A stretch of 64,000 nucleotides of DNA from a bacterium (lineage in GTDB: Bacteria > UBP6 > UBA1177). The position numbers and the translations under genes are program-made. Shown here piece by piece: positions 50,234 to 59,259 of the stretch; the stretch's first letter is position 1, and each line of letters opens with the position of its first letter. The stretch spans positions 1-64,000 of the forward strand of contig JAFQZM010000040.1 in the NCBI GenBank assembly GCA_017405875.1, written 5' to 3'. The notes under the pieces are model-generated. The model saw nothing but the letters and a program-made list of their open reading frames with translations, did no database searches and was not told the origin of the DNA.

Positions 50234-51751
50234 ATGGTCTTTAAAATCGGGTTCGACAACGAAAAGTATCTTCAGGAGCAGTCGCGCGAAATCTTAGAGC
50301 GCGTGAAGATGTTCAACAACAAACTTTATCTCGAGTTCGGCGGCAAAATCATGTACGACTACCATGCTGCGCGCGTTCTGCCGGGCTTTGATCCGAACGT
50401 AAAGATGCGTCTTCTGCAGATGATCAAGGACGATGCCGAAGTCATCATGTGCATCTACGCCGGCGATATCGAAAAAAGAAAGATCCGCGCCGATTTCGGT
50501 GTTTCTTACGATGCCGACACAATGCGGACGATCGACGATTTTACCGACCGCGGCGTTACGGTGAGAGCTGTTGTCATCACGCGCTACAACGGTCAGCCTG
50601 CTGCAGAGGCTTTCAAAAACAAGCTCGAGAGGCGCGGCGTAAAAGTTTACACTCACGGCTTTACAAAAGGTTATCCGACCGATGTCGATACGATCGTAAG
50701 TCCTGAAGGTTACGGCAAAAACGCCTTTATCGAAACTGAAAAACCGATAGTTGTCGTCACTGGCCCGGGCCCCGGCAGCGGAAAATTTGCGACTTGTCTG
50801 AGTCAGCTTTACCACGAAAATCAGCGCGGTGTTAAGGCCGGATATGCAAAGTTCGAGACTTTCCCGATCTGGAGTCTGCCGCTCAAGCACCTTGTCAACG
50901 TTGCGTACGAATCGGCGACATGCGACCTCAAAGACGTCAACATGATGGACAACTTCCATTACGAGGCTTACGGCGAAGTTGCGGTCAACTACAACCGTGA
51001 CCTTGAAGCGTTCCCGCTTGTAAAAAGGATAATCGAGAAAATCACCGGGCAGCCTTCAGTTTACAAATCTCCAACCGACATGGGTGTCAACCGCGCAGGT
51101 TTCGGCATAATCGACGACGAGGCGGTTCAGGAGGCTTCAAAGCAGGAGATCATCCGCAGATACTACCGCTATGCATGCGACTATGCTCTTGGAATTGCCA
51201 GTGAAGAAACGGCGCAACGGGCTGAAATGATTATGAAAAATATCGGTGCAAAACCTTCGGACAGGCTCGTTTCGGAGTATGCGAAAAAGGCTGCTTTCGA
51301 TGCAAAAACCAACAATAAAGGAAATGAAGGAGTTTATTCCGGCGCCGCGATCGAACTCAAAAACGGCGAATTCGTTACCGGCAGCAACTCGCCTTTCCTT
51401 CATGCAGCTTCGGCTATGGTTCTCAATGCAATCAAAAAACTTGCCGGAATTCCTAAGGAAATCCCGCTTATTCCGAACCACATCACCGAGATGGTCGCTC
51501 ACCTGAAGCAGAATATTTTCATGCGTGGCAATGTAAGTTTGGATCTGGAAGAGACTTTGATCGCACTTGCGATAAGCGCGGTTTACAACCCGTCAGCCGC
51601 TTTTGCAATGGAAAAACTCAAAGATCTGCGCGGCTGTGAAGTTCATCTGACCCACATTCCGACTCCGGGAGATGAGATGGGCTTAAGAAAACTGGGCGTA
51701 AATGTCACGAGTGAACCCGAATTTGCGACAAACCACCTTGTAAATGCGTAA
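50234..51751 (+). CDS. DUF1846 (UPF0371) family protein
   Basis: 505 residues, the normal size for this family. Phrases KIGFDNEKYLQEQSREILER, FGGKIMYDYHAARVLPGFDP, VVTGPGPGSGKFATCLSQLY and MGVNRAGFGI are characteristic. GPGPGSGKFATC resembles a P-loop. Structures of family members exist, but no firm function is established. The start at 50234 is the family start. It overlaps or abuts the aminotransferase gene that follows, so the two are probably co-expressed. Confidence 0.92.
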   Translation: MVFKIGFDNEKYLQEQSREILERVKMFNNKLYLEFGGKIMYDYHAARVLPGFDPNVKMRLLQMIKDDAEVIMCIYAGDIEKRKIRADFGVSYDADTMRTIDDFTDRGVTVRAVVITRYNGQPAAEAFKNKLERRGVKVYTHGFTKGYPTDVDTIVSPEGYGKNAFIETEKPIVVVTGPGPGSGKFATCLSQLYHENQRGVKAGYAKFETFPIWSLPLKHLVNVAYESATCDLKDVNMMDNFHYEAYGEVAVNYNRDLEAFPLVKRIIEKITGQPSVYKSPTDMGVNRAGFGIIDDEAVQEASKQEIIRRYYRYACDYALGIASEETAQRAEMIMKNIGAKPSDRLVSEYAKKAAFDAKTNNKGNEGVYSGAAIELKNGEFVTGSNSPFLHAASAMVLNAIKKLAGIPKEIPLIPNHITEMVAHLKQNIFMRGNVSLDLEETLIALAISAVYNPSAAFAMEKLKDLRGCEVHLTHIPTPGDEMGLRKLGVNVTSEPEFATNHLVNA

Positions 51752-51758
51752 AAACACT

Positions 51759-52865
51759 ATGGAAATAAAATTTTTAGATCTCAAAAAGCAGTATTCTCTG
51801 CTCAAAAACGAAATCGATCCGGCTGTGCAGGCTGTTTTTGCCGAAGCCGACTTCATAAAAGGGGCTGAAGTTAAAAAATTTGAGGCTGATTTTGCGGCTT
51901 ATTGCGGCGCAAGTCACTATATTTCCTGTGGAAACGGAACTGATGCGCTGAGTGCGCTCATTAAAGTCCACGATTTTCCTTTCAAAAGTGAAGTGATCCT
52001 TCCTGCAAACACTTTCGTTGCGACTGCCGAAGCGGTCATTTCAAACGGTCTGAAACCGGTTTTTGCAGACATAAAAGAAGATTTTACGATTTTACCTGAA
52101 AGTGTTGAATCTTTAATAAACACAAATACTTGTGCAATTATTGCAGTTCATCTTTACGGGCATCCTGCCGATATGGAACCTCTTAAAAAAATCGCTGAAA
52201 AACATAATTTGAAACTTTTCGAGGATGCGGCTCAGGCTCACGGCGCGACTTACCGCGGAAAAAAGGTCGGAACTTTGGCTGACGGCGCAGGTTTCAGTTT
52301 TTATCCGGGAAAAGTTCTGGGCGCTGCGGGAGATGCCGGAGCGATAATGCTGAATGACGACGATCTCACCGAAAAAGCGCGCAAATTCTGTAACCACGGA
52401 AGATCACAAAAGTATTTTCACGAGTTTGCCGGTATAAACTCAAGAATGGATACTCTTCAGGCGGCAGTCCTCAATATCAAGCTGAAACATCTTGACGAGT
52501 GGATTGCGGCAAGAAATGCAGTCGCAAAAATGTATGTTGAGCAGTTTTCCGGTGTTTCGGAAATCGTTCTTCCCAAAATACATCCTGAAACCCTGGACGC
52601 TTGGCACTTGTTTGTCATAAAAACCGAAAAACGTGATAACCTGCGGGAATATTTGAAAAATTCAGGCATTGAAACCGGCATTCACTATCCGCTTTCTCTG
52701 CCGGAGCAGCCTGTTTTTGCCGAACATTTGAATTACAGCCGCAACTACCGCGCAGTCAAAGAATCCAAAACTCTTCTTTCGCTTCCGATAGGCGAACATT
52801 TAGGCGTTGAAGAAGTCACTTTTGTCGCTGAAAAAATAAAGGAATTCTTCGCGAAAAATATCTGA
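51759..52865 (+). CDS. DegT/DnrJ/EryC1 (ArnB-type) sugar aminotransferase
   Basis: 368 residues from MEIKFLDLKKQY, the usual family start. An ATG five codons earlier overlaps the DUF1846 gene and is also possible; neither has a ribosome site. PLP-fold marks: CGNGTDALSALI, ILPANTFVATAEAV, VHLYGHPADM, FEDAAQAHGA (the Asp binding the PLP nitrogen) and the Schiff-base Lys in FSFYPGKVLGAAGDAG. The C-terminal GIETGIHYPLSLPEQP is typical. Members transaminate nucleotide-linked keto sugars for surface polysaccharide. No other sugar genes are adjacent. Confidence 0.93.
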   Translation: MEIKFLDLKKQYSLLKNEIDPAVQAVFAEADFIKGAEVKKFEADFAAYCGASHYISCGNGTDALSALIKVHDFPFKSEVILPANTFVATAEAVISNGLKPVFADIKEDFTILPESVESLINTNTCAIIAVHLYGHPADMEPLKKIAEKHNLKLFEDAAQAHGATYRGKKVGTLADGAGFSFYPGKVLGAAGDAGAIMLNDDDLTEKARKFCNHGRSQKYFHEFAGINSRMDTLQAAVLNIKLKHLDEWIAARNAVAKMYVEQFSGVSEIVLPKIHPETLDAWHLFVIKTEKRDNLREYLKNSGIETGIHYPLSLPEQPVFAEHLNYSRNYRAVKESKTLLSLPIGEHLGVEEVTFVAEKIKEFFAKNI

Positions 52866-52893
52866 AAAAGGTACGGCTGTGTAGATTCGTACC
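52865..52893 (-). terminator. probable terminator of the cyclase gene
   Basis: On the minus strand GGTACG, a 12-base loop and CGTACC (52870-52893) are followed by TTTTT. It lies 31 bp beyond the stop of the 52924-56721 gene and may also serve the convergent aminotransferase. Confidence 0.5.
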
Positions 52894-52923
52894 ACGTTTG
52901 TTTAATAAAATCAGCCGGATTGG

Positions 52924-55900
52924 CTATTTTGCTTTCAGCAGATCCAAAGCCTCTTTGTAGATTATTTTCGGAGCGGTTTCGTAGAGCGGCGATATCAGTT
53001 TTACTGCCTCTTCACGGTAATGCTCATCATGTGTCAGCAGGAAGAGTGCGACACAGGCATCGGCGCGGTTTGCTTCGGTTGTGTCGTCGGTTATCATCTT
53101 TTTGATCTCTTCGATCGCCTCTGCCGGTTTTTTGAGCGCGGTTATATTCCACTGAAGAAGCGTATTTTTGAACTGAAGATCCTTGCGGTTGACTTCGACA
53201 ATTATTTTTCCTGCTTCCTGGTTGACCTCGTCGGCTTTGTCGTATTGTTTCATGCAGAAAAGGAGGTGCGCGTATTCAAACATGAATTCGCAAAGGATGT
53301 TGTTTGCATTGAGCTCTTTCGCAATAGTGATCGCCTGGAGGTAATGTTCCTCTGATTTTTCGAAATTTCCCTCTTTTTTCGCGATGTTACCGAGAATAAG
53401 GTGTGCAAGTGCGACATGTCTGCGGATTCCGAGTTCGGTAGCGATTGCAAGCTGGTCTTCGATGAGCGACTTCGCTTCTTCGTATTCACCGAGCCAGTAT
53501 TTGAGTTCTCCAAGGTTGTTCGACGTGTAGCAGATGTACTGTCTGATGCCCACTTTCTTGTAGGTTTCAAGAGCACGTCTGTAGAATTTCGCCGCGTTTT
53601 TGAAGTCGTTGAGGTAGGAATATATAAGACCGATGTTGTTTTCAGCAACGGCCACATCAAGCAGATTCTCGTTTTCTTTCGAAATTTTAAGCTGATTCTT
53701 GTAGTGCTGAAGTGCTTTCTGATAGTCTCCGCGGTAGTATGCAACACCGCCCATATAGCGGTAGGAAAGTGCTTTCGCCGATTTGTCGTTGATAATTTCG
53801 GCAAGACGGAGCTTTTCGGTGAAATGTTCTACTGCATCGTCAAGTTCGCCTTTGTAATAATGGATAAGTCCGCGGTAACCTTCGACATCGCATTTGCCTT
53901 TTGTGTTGTCGAGTTTTGTATAAAGTTTTTCGGCCTCATCCAGGAGCGGATTGGCCTCGTCGTAACGTCCTTTCTGCAGCATCATGTTGGCGAGTTCCTT
54001 CATACTCGTTGCAATGAGAAGTTCGTCGCCGATCTTCTGCGAGCGTTCAAGACTCTCTTTGAACAGCTTCTCGGTAAGATCCCATTTTCCTTCGATCTGG
54101 TAAACCTGCGCGAGGCTGTGGCCGACTTTGATTATCTCTTTTTCGTCTTTGAGAATAGTCAGGAGCTTTTCGTACATTTTCTCGGCTTCCTGATTGTGAT
54201 ACTGCGATTTTGCGTAGTCGGCGGCTTTTTTGAGATAAATTATCTCTTTTCCCAAATCTTCAGCCTTTTCATAGTGGAAAGCGAGAGTGGAAAAGAATTT
54301 TTCTTCGTCTTTGTAATTTTTCTCGATAGCGTTGGCGACTTTTTTGTGGATCTCTTTTAAGCGCGCTTTGAGCTGCATCGAATACGCCGCATCGCGGAGA
54401 AGTGCGTGCCTGAAAGAGTAGAGCAGTGACGAAGCCTCGTTCCAGACGAGTTCGTTGACTCCTTCTTTGAGCAGATTCGGGATGTTAAGTTTGTCCTGAT
54501 CCTGTGCTATATCGTTCAAAACAAGAAGGTCGATATTGTTGCCGAGAACCGAAGCCCTGAAGACGAGGTCTTTCAGGTGCTGCGAAAGCCTGTCGAGACG
54601 GCTTACGAGCAGCGAATTGACACCGCTCGGAACCTCTGCCTTGTTGCTGGTGAGCGCATAGCTCTTTCCGGTTTTCTGGATATATTTCTTGTCCTTCATG
54701 AAGAGGACGAGCTGTTCGATAAAGAACGGGTTGCCGTCGGTACGTGAAAATACGAAGTCGTTAAGTTCGCGGTTTCCCTTTTCTCCGAGAATATTTTTTA
54801 TCATCATCGGAATGTCGCTTTTCTGCATTTTGTCGATGACGATTACGTTGAATCTTTCGTCGGTGTTGGTGAGAATTTCGGGTTTCGTGCCGTCGTCGTT
54901 GAGTCTCGACATGATGTAGAGCGCGACGGGGTAATCATCGAGAGCCTTTACCAGAGCCCTGGCGATTGTGAGTGAATCGCTGTCTGCCGCGTGCATATCG
55001 TCGAGAACGAGCATCAGCGGCTTGGTTTCGGCTATTGCGGAAAAGAAGTCGCATACTGCATAAATCGTGTTTTCATATCTGCTTTTTGCATCAAGCATGT
55101 CGTAAACAGAGCCTTCCCAGAAAATTCCGGCAAGAGCGGCAATATATGCTTTTGAAGCCTCGAAAGCATCTTTTTTATTAATGATTTCAGCCGACAGCGC
55201 AGCCCATGCCTTTTCGAAAGCCGCATGGTTTTCCTCTGTCGTGGCGTTTTCATTCTGGTTGAAAAGCGTGTGGAAGAAGTTCGTGAACATATTCAGAGAC
55301 TGTCTGAGAATCGTGTCTGTTTTTAAGGTTAAGACTCTGAAATCATTGGCGGAATTTTTTCTTACCTCGTAAATAAGACGTGATTTTCCGATACCTGCTT
55401 CTCCGTAAATCGTGGAGCAGTAAAGCCTGTTGTTTTCTCGGCATTTGTCGCGTGTTTCGAAAAGCTGCCTGAGTTCAGCCGTTCTGCCGGTGAAAGCCGT
55501 GGAGAATGAAGCTTCTTCTTCGACTTTGAGATGCCCTTTTATTTCAAAAACTTCGATCGGAACATCTATGCCTTTGAAAGCGAAATCGCCTTTGCTTTCG
55601 AGCTCGAATACGCTTTTTGCCTTTTCAGCAGCCTTGCCTGCGATCCAGTCTGCGCCGTAGGGAGCTTTCATCATAACTCTGGCAGAAAGGTTTACGTTGT
55701 CGCCCAGAGCTGTGTAAGCCGCGCGTTTCGGGCTTCCGACGAATCCGGCATAGACGACACCCTGCGTGATTCCGCTTCTGAGTTCTGTCTTGCAGTTCTT
55801 TCTGATTTCTGCAACACAGTCGATTGCGCGTTCCAGATTGTCTTCATAACTTACCGGAGCGCCGAAAAGTGCCAATAGTGTCGCACCTTTGTCGCCGAAA

Positions 55901-56721
55901 TCGAATCCGCTGATGTATCCGCCGTATTTCTGAACGTAACTAGCTAAATATTCGAGCATTTTTTCGATTTCACACATCTCTTTCGAGATCTGGTAGGAGA
56001 TGAAAAGAGAGACGACTTCACGGAACTCTCCCGGAATTTCCTGCTCGATGACAGTGTGCGGGATGAAAATTTCGAGGTCTTCGATCTTCGGTTCAGTTGC
56101 TGCAGGTTTTGTTTCAGCCGGAACGAGAAGTTCGTCAACGAAGTAAGCACCTTCTTTGATATGCGTGCAGCAGTCGTTTTTGAGAATGGTGTAAACTTTG
56201 TCGTTTATGCAGATGTCGTTTGCAGTGCAGTGGTGTTCAGCTTCTGCAGCTTCGTCGACAACGTCGCCGAAGAAAAGGAAATGTCTTAAATTTTCTTCGC
56301 CTTTTGCAGCGATCCAGTTGAATTTTCCTATTGAAATTCCGGCCTTAGCAGAAATTTTGAAAGCCTGACCCTTATGGTAGAGCGAAGGATTTTCGGTAAA
56401 AAACTTGTGAATATTGAAAGCCGCCGTTATCGCGCGTCTGCCGTTGTCGTCTTTGAAAACCGCGGTGAAAGCGTCTCCGGCGAAGTTTAGAATAAATCCG
56501 TTCAGGTTATATACCGCTTCGATAAGCGGATTGAATATCGTGTTCATGAAGACCGAAAGAGTTTCCGCACCGTCGCTTCCCTGCGACATGAGCTGTCTTG
56601 TCATGTTCGTGAAACCCGATATATCGACAAACATAACGGATGCGTCAACCGACCCTGATTTTTTACTGGAATTGATGTCGAAGTAGCCAAGTTGTTTAAG
56701 ATCAGGAATTAAATTTCTCAT
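52924..56721 (-). CDS. soluble-adenylyl-cyclase-like protein: two cyclase domains, AAA NTPase, TPRs
   Basis: 1265 residues, started at ATG 56721 (AGGT upstream) rather than a TTG six codons earlier. Cyclase domain 1 (about 25-190) has both metal aspartates: Asp33 (MFVDISGFTNM) and Asp83 (NFAGDAFTAVF). It lacks the catalytic Asn/Arg (FGDVVDEAAEAEHHC instead). Domain 2 (about 230-375) has LGDNVNLSAR (Asn344, Arg348) but lost the first metal Asp (SLFISYQ). Together they would build one complete site, as in animal cyclases. The NTPase has Walker A GEAGIGKS (440-447) and Walker B LVLDD (571-575). Residues about 800-1200 are TPR-like helices (AVAENNIGLIYSYLNDFKNA). Cytosolic; cAMP or cGMP production is inferred. 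Confidence 0.92.
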   Translation of the reverse strand: MRNLIPDLKQLGYFDINSSKKSGSVDASVMFVDISGFTNMTRQLMSQGSDGAETLSVFMNTIFNPLIEAVYNLNGFILNFAGDAFTAVFKDDNGRRAITAAFNIHKFFTENPSLYHKGQAFKISAKAGISIGKFNWIAAKGEENLRHFLFFGDVVDEAAEAEHHCTANDICINDKVYTILKNDCCTHIKEGAYFVDELLVPAETKPAATEPKIEDLEIFIPHTVIEQEIPGEFREVVSLFISYQISKEMCEIEKMLEYLASYVQKYGGYISGFDFGDKGATLLALFGAPVSYEDNLERAIDCVAEIRKNCKTELRSGITQGVVYAGFVGSPKRAAYTALGDNVNLSARVMMKAPYGADWIAGKAAEKAKSVFELESKGDFAFKGIDVPIEVFEIKGHLKVEEEASFSTAFTGRTAELRQLFETRDKCRENNRLYCSTIYGEAGIGKSRLIYEVRKNSANDFRVLTLKTDTILRQSLNMFTNFFHTLFNQNENATTEENHAAFEKAWAALSAEIINKKDAFEASKAYIAALAGIFWEGSVYDMLDAKSRYENTIYAVCDFFSAIAETKPLMLVLDDMHAADSDSLTIARALVKALDDYPVALYIMSRLNDDGTKPEILTNTDERFNVIVIDKMQKSDIPMMIKNILGEKGNRELNDFVFSRTDGNPFFIEQLVLFMKDKKYIQKTGKSYALTSNKAEVPSGVNSLLVSRLDRLSQHLKDLVFRASVLGNNIDLLVLNDIAQDQDKLNIPNLLKEGVNELVWNEASSLLYSFRHALLRDAAYSMQLKARLKEIHKKVANAIEKNYKDEEKFFSTLAFHYEKAEDLGKEIIYLKKAADYAKSQYHNQEAEKMYEKLLTILKDEKEIIKVGHSLAQVYQIEGKWDLTEKLFKESLERSQKIGDELLIATSMKELANMMLQKGRYDEANPLLDEAEKLYTKLDNTKGKCDVEGYRGLIHYYKGELDDAVEHFTEKLRLAEIINDKSAKALSYRYMGGVAYYRGDYQKALQHYKNQLKISKENENLLDVAVAENNIGLIYSYLNDFKNAAKFYRRALETYKKVGIRQYICYTSNNLGELKYWLGEYEEAKSLIEDQLAIATELGIRRHVALAHLILGNIAKKEGNFEKSEEHYLQAITIAKELNANNILCEFMFEYAHLLFCMKQYDKADEVNQEAGKIIVEVNRKDLQFKNTLLQWNITALKKPAEAIEEIKKMITDDTTEANRADACVALFLLTHDEHYREEAVKLISPLYETAPKIIYKEALDLLKAK

Positions 56722-56753
56722 ATTTACCTGCCAATTCAAAAATTAACCGGGCA

Positions 56754-56781
56754 ATTATAGGAATATGTGAAAAGAAAACAA
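56754..56781 (-). promoter_or_regulatory. promoter of the cyclase gene
   Basis: Minus strand: TTGTTT (56776-56781), 16 bp, TATAAT (56754-56759), followed by TGCCCGG. It lies 32 bp before the start codon. Confidence 0.6.
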
Positions 56782-56798
56782 GTTTAAGAGGCTATGAA

Positions 56799-58607
56799 TT
56801 ATAATACATTGATTTTTATGGTATTTGCAGCTGAGCCGTTGTTGTTGAGCGCGCTTGTGCCGCCAGTGATGATAAGTATGGGTCTGCTGCCTATGGTTCC
56901 TGCCGGAATAATCGATGCATCCGGCATGATTCTTTTATCGGTCATATAGTGGCTTGTAGGATCTTTTAACTTCTCAAGGCTTGCCGTATTTATTACCTGA
57001 TACATATTTTCCGCGCTGGTTCCGCCGATAACTATCAGGCGATTGTTCCGCTCGTCGAGAATTGTTTTTGCAAAAGCTACGTTTTTGCCGTTCGAGCTGA
57101 GACCGTTGCTGTTTGCCGGAGTTTCGAACGAACCGTTACTGAGATCCCATTTTCTTATAACGCCGTTTTGATCAGAATCTGTAAGTTCTCCTGATTTGTT
57201 GGGCATTCCGCCGAGAGTATAGAGAGCGTTGTCAGAAGCTGCGCTGTTTGCGAAAAATATGTTGCTGCTCAGATCTGCTTCAATATCCCTGCTTTCATTT
57301 TCAGAGATGATTGATGCTACAACTCCTGTGGAGCCGGATTCTGCGGTCGGTTCTTCGGTTGTTTCTTCAGTTGTGTCCTCATCGGTAGTGTCTCTGGTCG
57401 ATGCCGCCGAAGGTGCTGGTCTTCCTCCGACTGCAAAAATTGAACCGTTGCTGTATGCCAGTGCCGGAAGAATCATCGGAGACGAAGTTTCGGCAAATTC
57501 GGTGACGGTGCTTACAGAAACAGTTCCTTCTCCGATGGTGGAATCGGTGATTGTGAATTTGTAAGTCTTGTTTGAAGGTTTGCCCTCTGCGTCAACTCCG
57601 CCGACAAGGAAAACCTCTATAGGCGCAGTGTTGTATCCTGTATCGTTAGCCACAGTCTGTTTTACGAAAATGCTCTGAAACGTCATGAATTTAATCTCTT
57701 CCGGAACGGTAATGGTTTCGGTTTTGTTCTCAACCGAGCTTCCCAAACCGTTTATTTTGAAGTTATAATTCGGCTGAGAAGGCATATACTTCTCAATCGT
57801 TGTAACGGCATTTTTCTGAACGTATGGCAGAAGCGGATAGCCGTCAAACGCTGTATCCTGCTCTTTTGCACTAAAATCCTGAACTCCGCCGATAAAAAGG
57901 ACACTTCCGTCATTCAGAGGTATTGCCGTGTGCATTGCACGTTTTGTGGTCATCGGTTTGAGAGGTTCTATCTCTCCGGACTCGATATCTATTATTTCGA
58001 CGCTGTCCGTCGCAGCACACTGACCGTTGTCGCCGCATGAAACAAAACCTCCGGCGACAAGAACTCTTTTTTTGTCAAGAAGAACTGTAGACGTGTGACC
58101 GAATCTCGGCATCTCCAGTTTTTTAGGCATTTCAAGCTCTTTATCTTTCGGTGCTACAGGGTAAAGAAGAATCGCCGCTTTAGTCGTTTTCCCCTTTGTA
58201 AAATTCAGACCGGCTGCTCTTCCTTCGTAATTTGCGTATGTGACATTAGGTTGTCCCGTTGAATCTGTTCCGGTAAACACGGAAACAAGGAGAGTCGCAT
58301 GCGTGGCATTTTCTATGCCTGTAACTTTAAAGTCAAAGTCCTTTAACTGTTGTCTGCTGACTGAAAATCCCGGTTTCCCGTTGATAAGAACAGTATTTCC
58401 TTCTCCGTCTATTATCTTGAAAGCTATTGCTGAAATGTCCAGAGTGAGGCATTCCAATTGCATTTCGCTGCATTCGCTCTCTGCATCACGCATCATTCTG
58501 AACGAAAAAGAAGCGCCGTCGTCTTCAGAATTGGATTCGTCTCCGCCGCATGAAACAAAGAAAAAAATTGAAAAAATCACGAAAAATAACCGCAAAAGGT
58601 TTTTCAT
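56799..58607 (-). CDS. Kelch-repeat lipoprotein
   Basis: 602 residues; signal ending FVSC (Cys20), then a short acidic spacer. Residues about 40-155 form a beta-rich domain. From about 165 onward several Kelch-type blades appear (RFGHTSTVLLDKKRVLVAGG, AMHTAIPLNDGSVLFIGG, NNRLIVIGG), giving a probable beta-propeller. An acidic Thr/Glu stretch (RDTTDEDTTEETTEEPTAE) interrupts it near residue 405-425. GGGAG is the ribosome site and lies in the last codons of the phosphodiesterase gene, whose stop is two bases upstream. It is presumably a surface binding protein. Confidence 0.88.
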   Translation of the reverse strand: MKNLLRLFFVIFSIFFFVSCGGDESNSEDDGASFSFRMMRDAESECSEMQLECLTLDISAIAFKIIDGEGNTVLINGKPGFSVSRQQLKDFDFKVTGIENATHATLLVSVFTGTDSTGQPNVTYANYEGRAAGLNFTKGKTTKAAILLYPVAPKDKELEMPKKLEMPRFGHTSTVLLDKKRVLVAGGFVSCGDNGQCAATDSVEIIDIESGEIEPLKPMTTKRAMHTAIPLNDGSVLFIGGVQDFSAKEQDTAFDGYPLLPYVQKNAVTTIEKYMPSQPNYNFKINGLGSSVENKTETITVPEEIKFMTFQSIFVKQTVANDTGYNTAPIEVFLVGGVDAEGKPSNKTYKFTITDSTIGEGTVSVSTVTEFAETSSPMILPALAYSNGSIFAVGGRPAPSAASTRDTTDEDTTEETTEEPTAESGSTGVVASIISENESRDIEADLSSNIFFANSAASDNALYTLGGMPNKSGELTDSDQNGVIRKWDLSNGSFETPANSNGLSSNGKNVAFAKTILDERNNRLIVIGGTSAENMYQVINTASLEKLKDPTSHYMTDKRIMPDASIIPAGTIGSRPILIITGGTSALNNNGSAANTIKINVL

Positions 58608-58609
58608 TT

Positions 58610-59149
58610 TTAGATCTCCCTAAATAAACCGTTGATTTTATTAAATCTTTTTGAAATAAAAACTTCTTTTGAATCAATGTCGGAAATTTGAATTTTCACT
58701 GTGCCGGAAGGCTCTGTTTCCATAACTGCAAACGATCTGCGGCCTGTCAGTCCGACCTTTCCCAATGAGCCGGGATTTATAAAAATCCTGCCGCCGCGCT
58801 CTTCGGCAAGCGGCGTGTGAGTGTGACCGAAAACGGCGATTTCGGCTTTTGCGGCATTCATCGCGCTTTCGTTTGCGGGAAGGATTCTGTGCGGAGCTGT
58901 CAGGTTGTGGACTATGAAAAATTTCAAGTTTCCGATATCTGCTGAAACGCTTTCGGGAAGATAGCCGGAAAGGACAAAATCGGTGTTGCCGTAAACCGCA
59001 TAAAGATTTTTTTCGCCCGCAGCATTGTTAAGTGCATCGAAAAATGCGGCGTCTCCAATATCTCCCGCATGTATCACGGTATCAAAATCCATACTTTTTA
59101 TATCTATCGGCATTTCGCCGTGAGTGTCGGAAACAACAAGTATTTTCAT
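58610..59149 (-). CDS. YfcE/MJ0936-type metallophosphodiesterase
   Basis: 179 residues, cytosolic. Metal motifs: SDTHGEM, IHAGDIGD, VYGNTD, IVHN and FGHTHTP, then the family phrase INPGSLGKVG. Members hydrolyse phosphodiester model substrates; in vivo targets are mostly unknown. The start at 59149 has AGGT upstream; an earlier in-frame start adds an unlikely extension. It precedes the Kelch lipoprotein gene by two bases. Confidence 0.93.
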   Translation of the reverse strand: MKILVVSDTHGEMPIDIKSMDFDTVIHAGDIGDAAFFDALNNAAGEKNLYAVYGNTDFVLSGYLPESVSADIGNLKFFIVHNLTAPHRILPANESAMNAAKAEIAVFGHTHTPLAEERGGRIFINPGSLGKVGLTGRRSFAVMETEPSGTVKIQISDIDSKEVFISKRFNKINGLFREI

Positions 59150-59173
59150 AACCTGCACCCCCAAAACTGCTCT

Positions 59174-59201
59174 TTTTAGCACGATATTGTTATTATGTCA
59201 A
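59174..59201 (-). promoter_or_regulatory. promoter of the phosphodiesterase/Kelch operon
   Basis: Minus strand: consensus TTGACA (59196-59201), 16 bp, CTAAAA (59174-59179). The -10 box is weak. Confidence 0.4.
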
Positions 59202-59259
59202 AATAGTGGATTTTTATTTTTTTATGCCTAAAATTTTCCGGTTTTTTTGAGGAGTAGTC

